7,127 nucleotides of DNA, taken from positions 1 through 7,127 of the forward strand of contig JAEDMC010000153.1 of NCBI GenBank assembly GCA_016303225.1, written 5' to 3'. Both the position numbers and the translations under genes were made by a program. Origin of the DNA: Kiritimatiellia bacterium (GTDB lineage: Bacteria; Verrucomicrobiota; Kiritimatiellia; RFP12; UBA1067). This document shows positions 4,408 to 7,127 of the stretch, one piece after another; within the stretch, counting starts at the first letter, position 1, and the number at the start of each line of letters is the position of its first letter. The notes beneath the pieces are model-generated. The model was not told the DNA's origin, made no database searches, and saw only the letters and a list, made by a program, of their open reading frames with translations.

Positions 4408-7127
4408 TCAGGACAACCTTCGTCGCGCCCGCACAAAGAGGATTGTGCGCAAATGCCGGCCGTATTCGTCTGGCAAGCGCTTCTCCAACAGCAGGCGGAG
4501 AGTTTCCTCGTGCTCGGGATCGGCAACCTGCTGCAGACGTTCGAAGTCCGTCGAGGCGCCTCTGACAATTCCCTTCCAGCGTAAAACGCCCTGTTCGGCG
4601 AGAAATGTCGCCGCGGCGAGACGCAGAACGCCGCGGCGATGATAAATGAAATCGCCGATTGCAGCGAGAAGCTCCGACCGCCGCTCCGTTGCACACTCAC
4701 AGCCCGTCTTAAAATACTCAAGCGCCGCACGATGATCCCGCTCTTCCTTCGATGCGAGGAAGGACTTGCGGACAGCGTGAATCGTCTCGGAATCATAGAC
4801 GCCCGCTTCTCTCAAGCAAGCGATGGCGGCATCCGCATTGGCCGCCGCAAGACAACCCCGCCAACGCCGAATCGCCCCTACCCTGTCCGGAAGATGCCGA
4901 AGCGTCTTGAGCGCCATGCGCACGACCGGACCTACCTTTGAAGCGAGCGCCGACTCTACAACTTCCATTGGACATCGCCCTTCGGCCTTCGCCTTGGCCA
5001 GCACCTCCCATTGATTCAACCAATCTGACGACAGGTCTTCTCCCCGCGCACGACGAAGATAGTAACCCGAATAGCCAGCGCGAAAACATTCGCCCAATCC
5101 CCGCCAAATGCCACCCATCCCGCATCCCAGCAGCGTCAGATGCCGTTTCGCTCGACTCATCGCCACATATAAAAGACGTTGCGCGTCATCCCGATCCGCA
5201 CCAGGCCCTCCTTCGGACATCTCCCCCGCGCCAGGAATGACCACGGCATCAAACTGACGCCCCTTCGCCTTGTGGACGGTCGAGATGACGATCTTCTCGT
5301 CTCCGACCAGCAAATCGGCTTCCTTCAACTTGGACAGCTTCTGTCCGTCTTCGGAAAGGACTTGTGCAAACGGCCTTTCCTCCTTCGCATAGATCACGTC
5401 AACATAGCGGAAGAAAATCTCCATGCGCCGCAAGGCATACAGCCGAGCCTCGTCCGCCGTCAACTCGCGATGGAGTTCCTCTTCCATCGCCTTTTTCTCC
5501 GGAACTAACTCGCGGATGGAATACCGCAGGACCTTGCCGAGCGCCGCTTCGGCAAAAACGGAAAACAACACGCGAAAATCAACCCTGTCGCCGAGGCGAG
5601 GCAAAACCGCATCAACAGCGGGCTTGAGCCGTCTGCGCAGCGAAGACAGCACAGGACGATTCCACCACGCCCACTGACGCGCACGATTCCACGGATGCGG
5701 AACGCTCGGTACGGGATCCTTCAACCCGAAAAGCGACATCGGATTCCATCCCGACGCAAACATGCCGCGGACAAAATACCGCGCCGCCGAACTGCGGTAG
5801 ACGCCGTCCGCAAACCGTCGCACGAGCGACGCCCAGGCCGTCCGCGGCGGCTTTTCGGCAAAGATCGAGACGAAGGCCAGGAAGTCGCGCATCGGCGGAT
5901 AGGAGAACAGATCAAGGCCCGAGACCTTGACCGTCCGATAGCCGAGTCTGCGCACAAGCCTTTCGCATGCATCGGCCTCACGGTTCGTGCGGACGAGAAT
6001 CGCCACGTTTTCGGCGATCTCGTCCCCCAGCAGATGACGGACGCGCTCCAAGACGGCATTCGGTCCGTCCGCAGGCGACAACGTCACTTCACCGTTCGCA
6101 CGGGCGACGTCGGAAGGTGCCGGCAGGAATTCCCAGTTAGAACGCAACACGTCCAGCGAATATCGCATCAGGATCTCCAACAGCAGCGGCGTTGCGCGGA
6201 AGTTCGTCCTGAAGTAATGACGCTCGCAATCGGCGACGGCCGTCGCAAACGAACTCGCCGAAGCTCCGAGAAAAGAGAAGATCGACTGTTCGACGTCGCC
6301 GAAGTAAACGCTGACTGCACGGGACGACGTCAGCTCCTTGACGATCCGCCACTGAAGCGGATTCAAGTCCTGCACTTCGTCGATCTGGATCCAGTCAAAG
6401 CGTCGATCGTCTTCAATCGGATTCTGCGTCAGATACAGGAACGTCTCGTTGATGAGATCGTCGAAGTCGACCGACCGAAACTTGCGCTTCAGTCCCGAAT
6501 AGGCCAGCTCAAGCGCCGCGACAATTCCACGGTCAAGAAAGACGGACATCGTCATCGGCACCTGCCGGAGATAGCACGACGGAATGCCCAGTTTCCACTG
6601 ATGCGCGATCAGCACTGCGGAAAGGATGTCCGGGTACGGACTTCTGTCGTCCTTCTCGCAATCCGCAAAGTACTCCTCGACAATCTCCGAAAGCGCAATA
6701 CACATCGGTTCGCAAACACCCTTGACCGTCGCCACGACGCTGACACCATGCGTTTTCTTCAAATCGGCAGTCCTCCCCTCTCGCAACTCCTCGCGCAACA
6801 CATCTGTCACCTCTCGGATAAAATCAAGCTGCTGCGACTCGTCCAGCACATACTTGCCAGGATGGATCTGCCGAACCGACAGCAAGAACCGATGGCAGAT
6901 GTGATGGAGATTGCCGACATCGGGGAGCGCGCAGTCGGGTCCCGCCGCACCGGAGACCCGATCGCGCATCTCGAACGCCGCGCGGTTCGTGAACGTCGCA
7001 CACAGCATCCGCTTCGGATCGACGCCCGACGAAAGCGCACGGAGAATCCGCTGCGACAGCATCTCCGTCTTCCCCGATCCCGGCGGCGCCAGCACGAGGT
7101 GGCGCCCCGCGACGAGATCAACGACGG
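4408..7127 (-). CDS. UvrD/Rep-type SF1A DNA helicase with helical C-terminal extension, 5' end outside window
   Basis: An ATP-dependent 3'-5' DNA helicase of the UvrD/Rep/PcrA group. 905 codons are visible; the frame is open to the right edge, reading VVDLVAGRHLVLAPPGSGKT, so only the N-terminal end and Q motif are missing. Seen in order (numbered from the first visible residue): Walker A GSGKT (16-20), motif Ia ATFTNRAA (43-50), DEVQD (249-253), motif III GDVEQSIFSFLGA (276-288), TNFRATP (307-313), motif V TVHKAKGRQFDAVVIPGAG (616-634) and motif VI RLLYVAMSRAKRHL (650-663). All catalytic motifs look intact. After about residue 700 there is a ~200-residue extension of short amphipathic helices rich in Ala, Leu and Arg (for example MALKTLRHLPD, AAIACLREAG), resembling HEAT-like repeats; I do not recognise it as a named domain. 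The RecQ-like ORF follows at 42 bp. Repair, recombination or an accessory anti-phage role are all possible; only the enzymatic class is sure. Confidence 0.93.
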   Translation of the reverse strand, partial: VVDLVAGRHLVLAPPGSGKTEMLSQRILRALSSGVDPKRMLCATFTNRAAFEMRDRVSGAAGPDCALPDVGNLHHICHRFLLSVRQIHPGKYVLDESQQLDFIREVTDVLREELREGRTADLKKTHGVSVVATVKGVCEPMCIALSEIVEEYFADCEKDDRSPYPDILSAVLIAHQWKLGIPSCYLRQVPMTMSVFLDRGIVAALELAYSGLKRKFRSVDFDDLINETFLYLTQNPIEDDRRFDWIQIDEVQDLNPLQWRIVKELTSSRAVSVYFGDVEQSIFSFLGASASSFATAVADCERHYFRTNFRATPLLLEILMRYSLDVLRSNWEFLPAPSDVARANGEVTLSPADGPNAVLERVRHLLGDEIAENVAILVRTNREADACERLVRRLGYRTVKVSGLDLFSYPPMRDFLAFVSIFAEKPPRTAWASLVRRFADGVYRSSAARYFVRGMFASGWNPMSLFGLKDPVPSVPHPWNRARQWAWWNRPVLSSLRRRLKPAVDAVLPRLGDRVDFRVLFSVFAEAALGKVLRYSIRELVPEKKAMEEELHRELTADEARLYALRRMEIFFRYVDVIYAKEERPFAQVLSEDGQKLSKLKEADLLVGDEKIVISTVHKAKGRQFDAVVIPGAGEMSEGGPGADRDDAQRLLYVAMSRAKRHLTLLGCGMGGIWRGLGECFRAGYSGYYLRRARGEDLSSDWLNQWEVLAKAKAEGRCPMEVVESALASKVGPVVRMALKTLRHLPDRVGAIRRWRGCLAAANADAAIACLREAGVYDSETIHAVRKSFLASKEERDHRAALEYFKTGCECATERRSELLAAIGDFIYHRRGVLRLAAATFLAEQGVLRWKGIVRGASTDFERLQQVADPEHEETLRLLLEKRLPDEYGRHLRTILFVRARRRLS

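Noticed and set aside
3610..7127. Helicase pair as a complete named anti-phage system
   Set aside because: The RecQ-like ORF lacks its second RecA domain, no nuclease, methylase or sensor gene is visible, and the gene order matches no system I can name; the upstream part of the locus is outside the window.
1..7127. CRISPR arrays, tRNA or rRNA genes, insertion sequences
   Set aside because: No regularly spaced repeats, no cloverleaf-like or conserved rRNA stretches and no transposase motifs were seen on either strand.

Overview
The window reads as a mid-to-high GC bacterial chromosome carrying mostly housekeeping and accessory DNA-repair genes. Short-loop rubredoxin next to a superoxide reductase remnant points to an anaerobe. 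The mix of ORF6N/RhuM-type proteins, a Vsr endonuclease and C/G-rich third codon positions would fit a gut-type anaerobe such as a Kiritimatiellota/Lentisphaerota relative. That taxonomic guess rests on general impression only and is low confidence.

Layout: (i) 1-812, minus strand: a DNA base-repair pair, vsr followed by a 3-methyladenine DNA glycosylase gene that runs off the left edge. The two overlap by 4 bp, and a TGnTATAAT promoter lies just upstream. (ii) 813-1010: mostly non-coding, with one candidate 23-codon ORF that has a good Shine-Dalgarno and is followed by a hairpin. (iii) 1012-1370, minus strand: a promoter, a remnant of the superoxide reductase (desulfoferrodoxin) 3' end, an intact 49-residue rubredoxin and a rho-independent terminator. 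This looks like a classical SOR-rubredoxin operon in which the SOR has been deleted down to its last ~25 codons. (iv) 1468-2201, plus strand: an extended -10 promoter, a 13-codon leader ORF with a good ribosome site, and a hemolysin III/PAQR membrane protein whose ATG overlaps the leader stop (ATGA). (v) 2228-3574, minus strand: a patchwork accessory segment with an ORF6N-PLD-like protein, a RhuM-family fragment read out of frame from its 3' end, a small CxxxTxxGxxC...CxxH protein with a doubtful start, and two short palindromes. (vi) 3610-7127, minus strand: a large UvrD/Rep-type SF1 helicase (5' end outside the window) followed after 42 bp by a RecQ-like ORF that contains only the first RecA domain and ends in an unrelated tail.

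Most minus-strand genes concern DNA metabolism: SF1 helicase, RecQ-like half helicase, Vsr nickase and alkyl-base glycosylase. I see no complete, recognisable new defence system. The most unusual points are the gene wreckage (SOR, RhuM and RecQ remnants), the leader-peptide coupling at the hemolysin III gene, and the helicase pair with a helical C-terminal extension.
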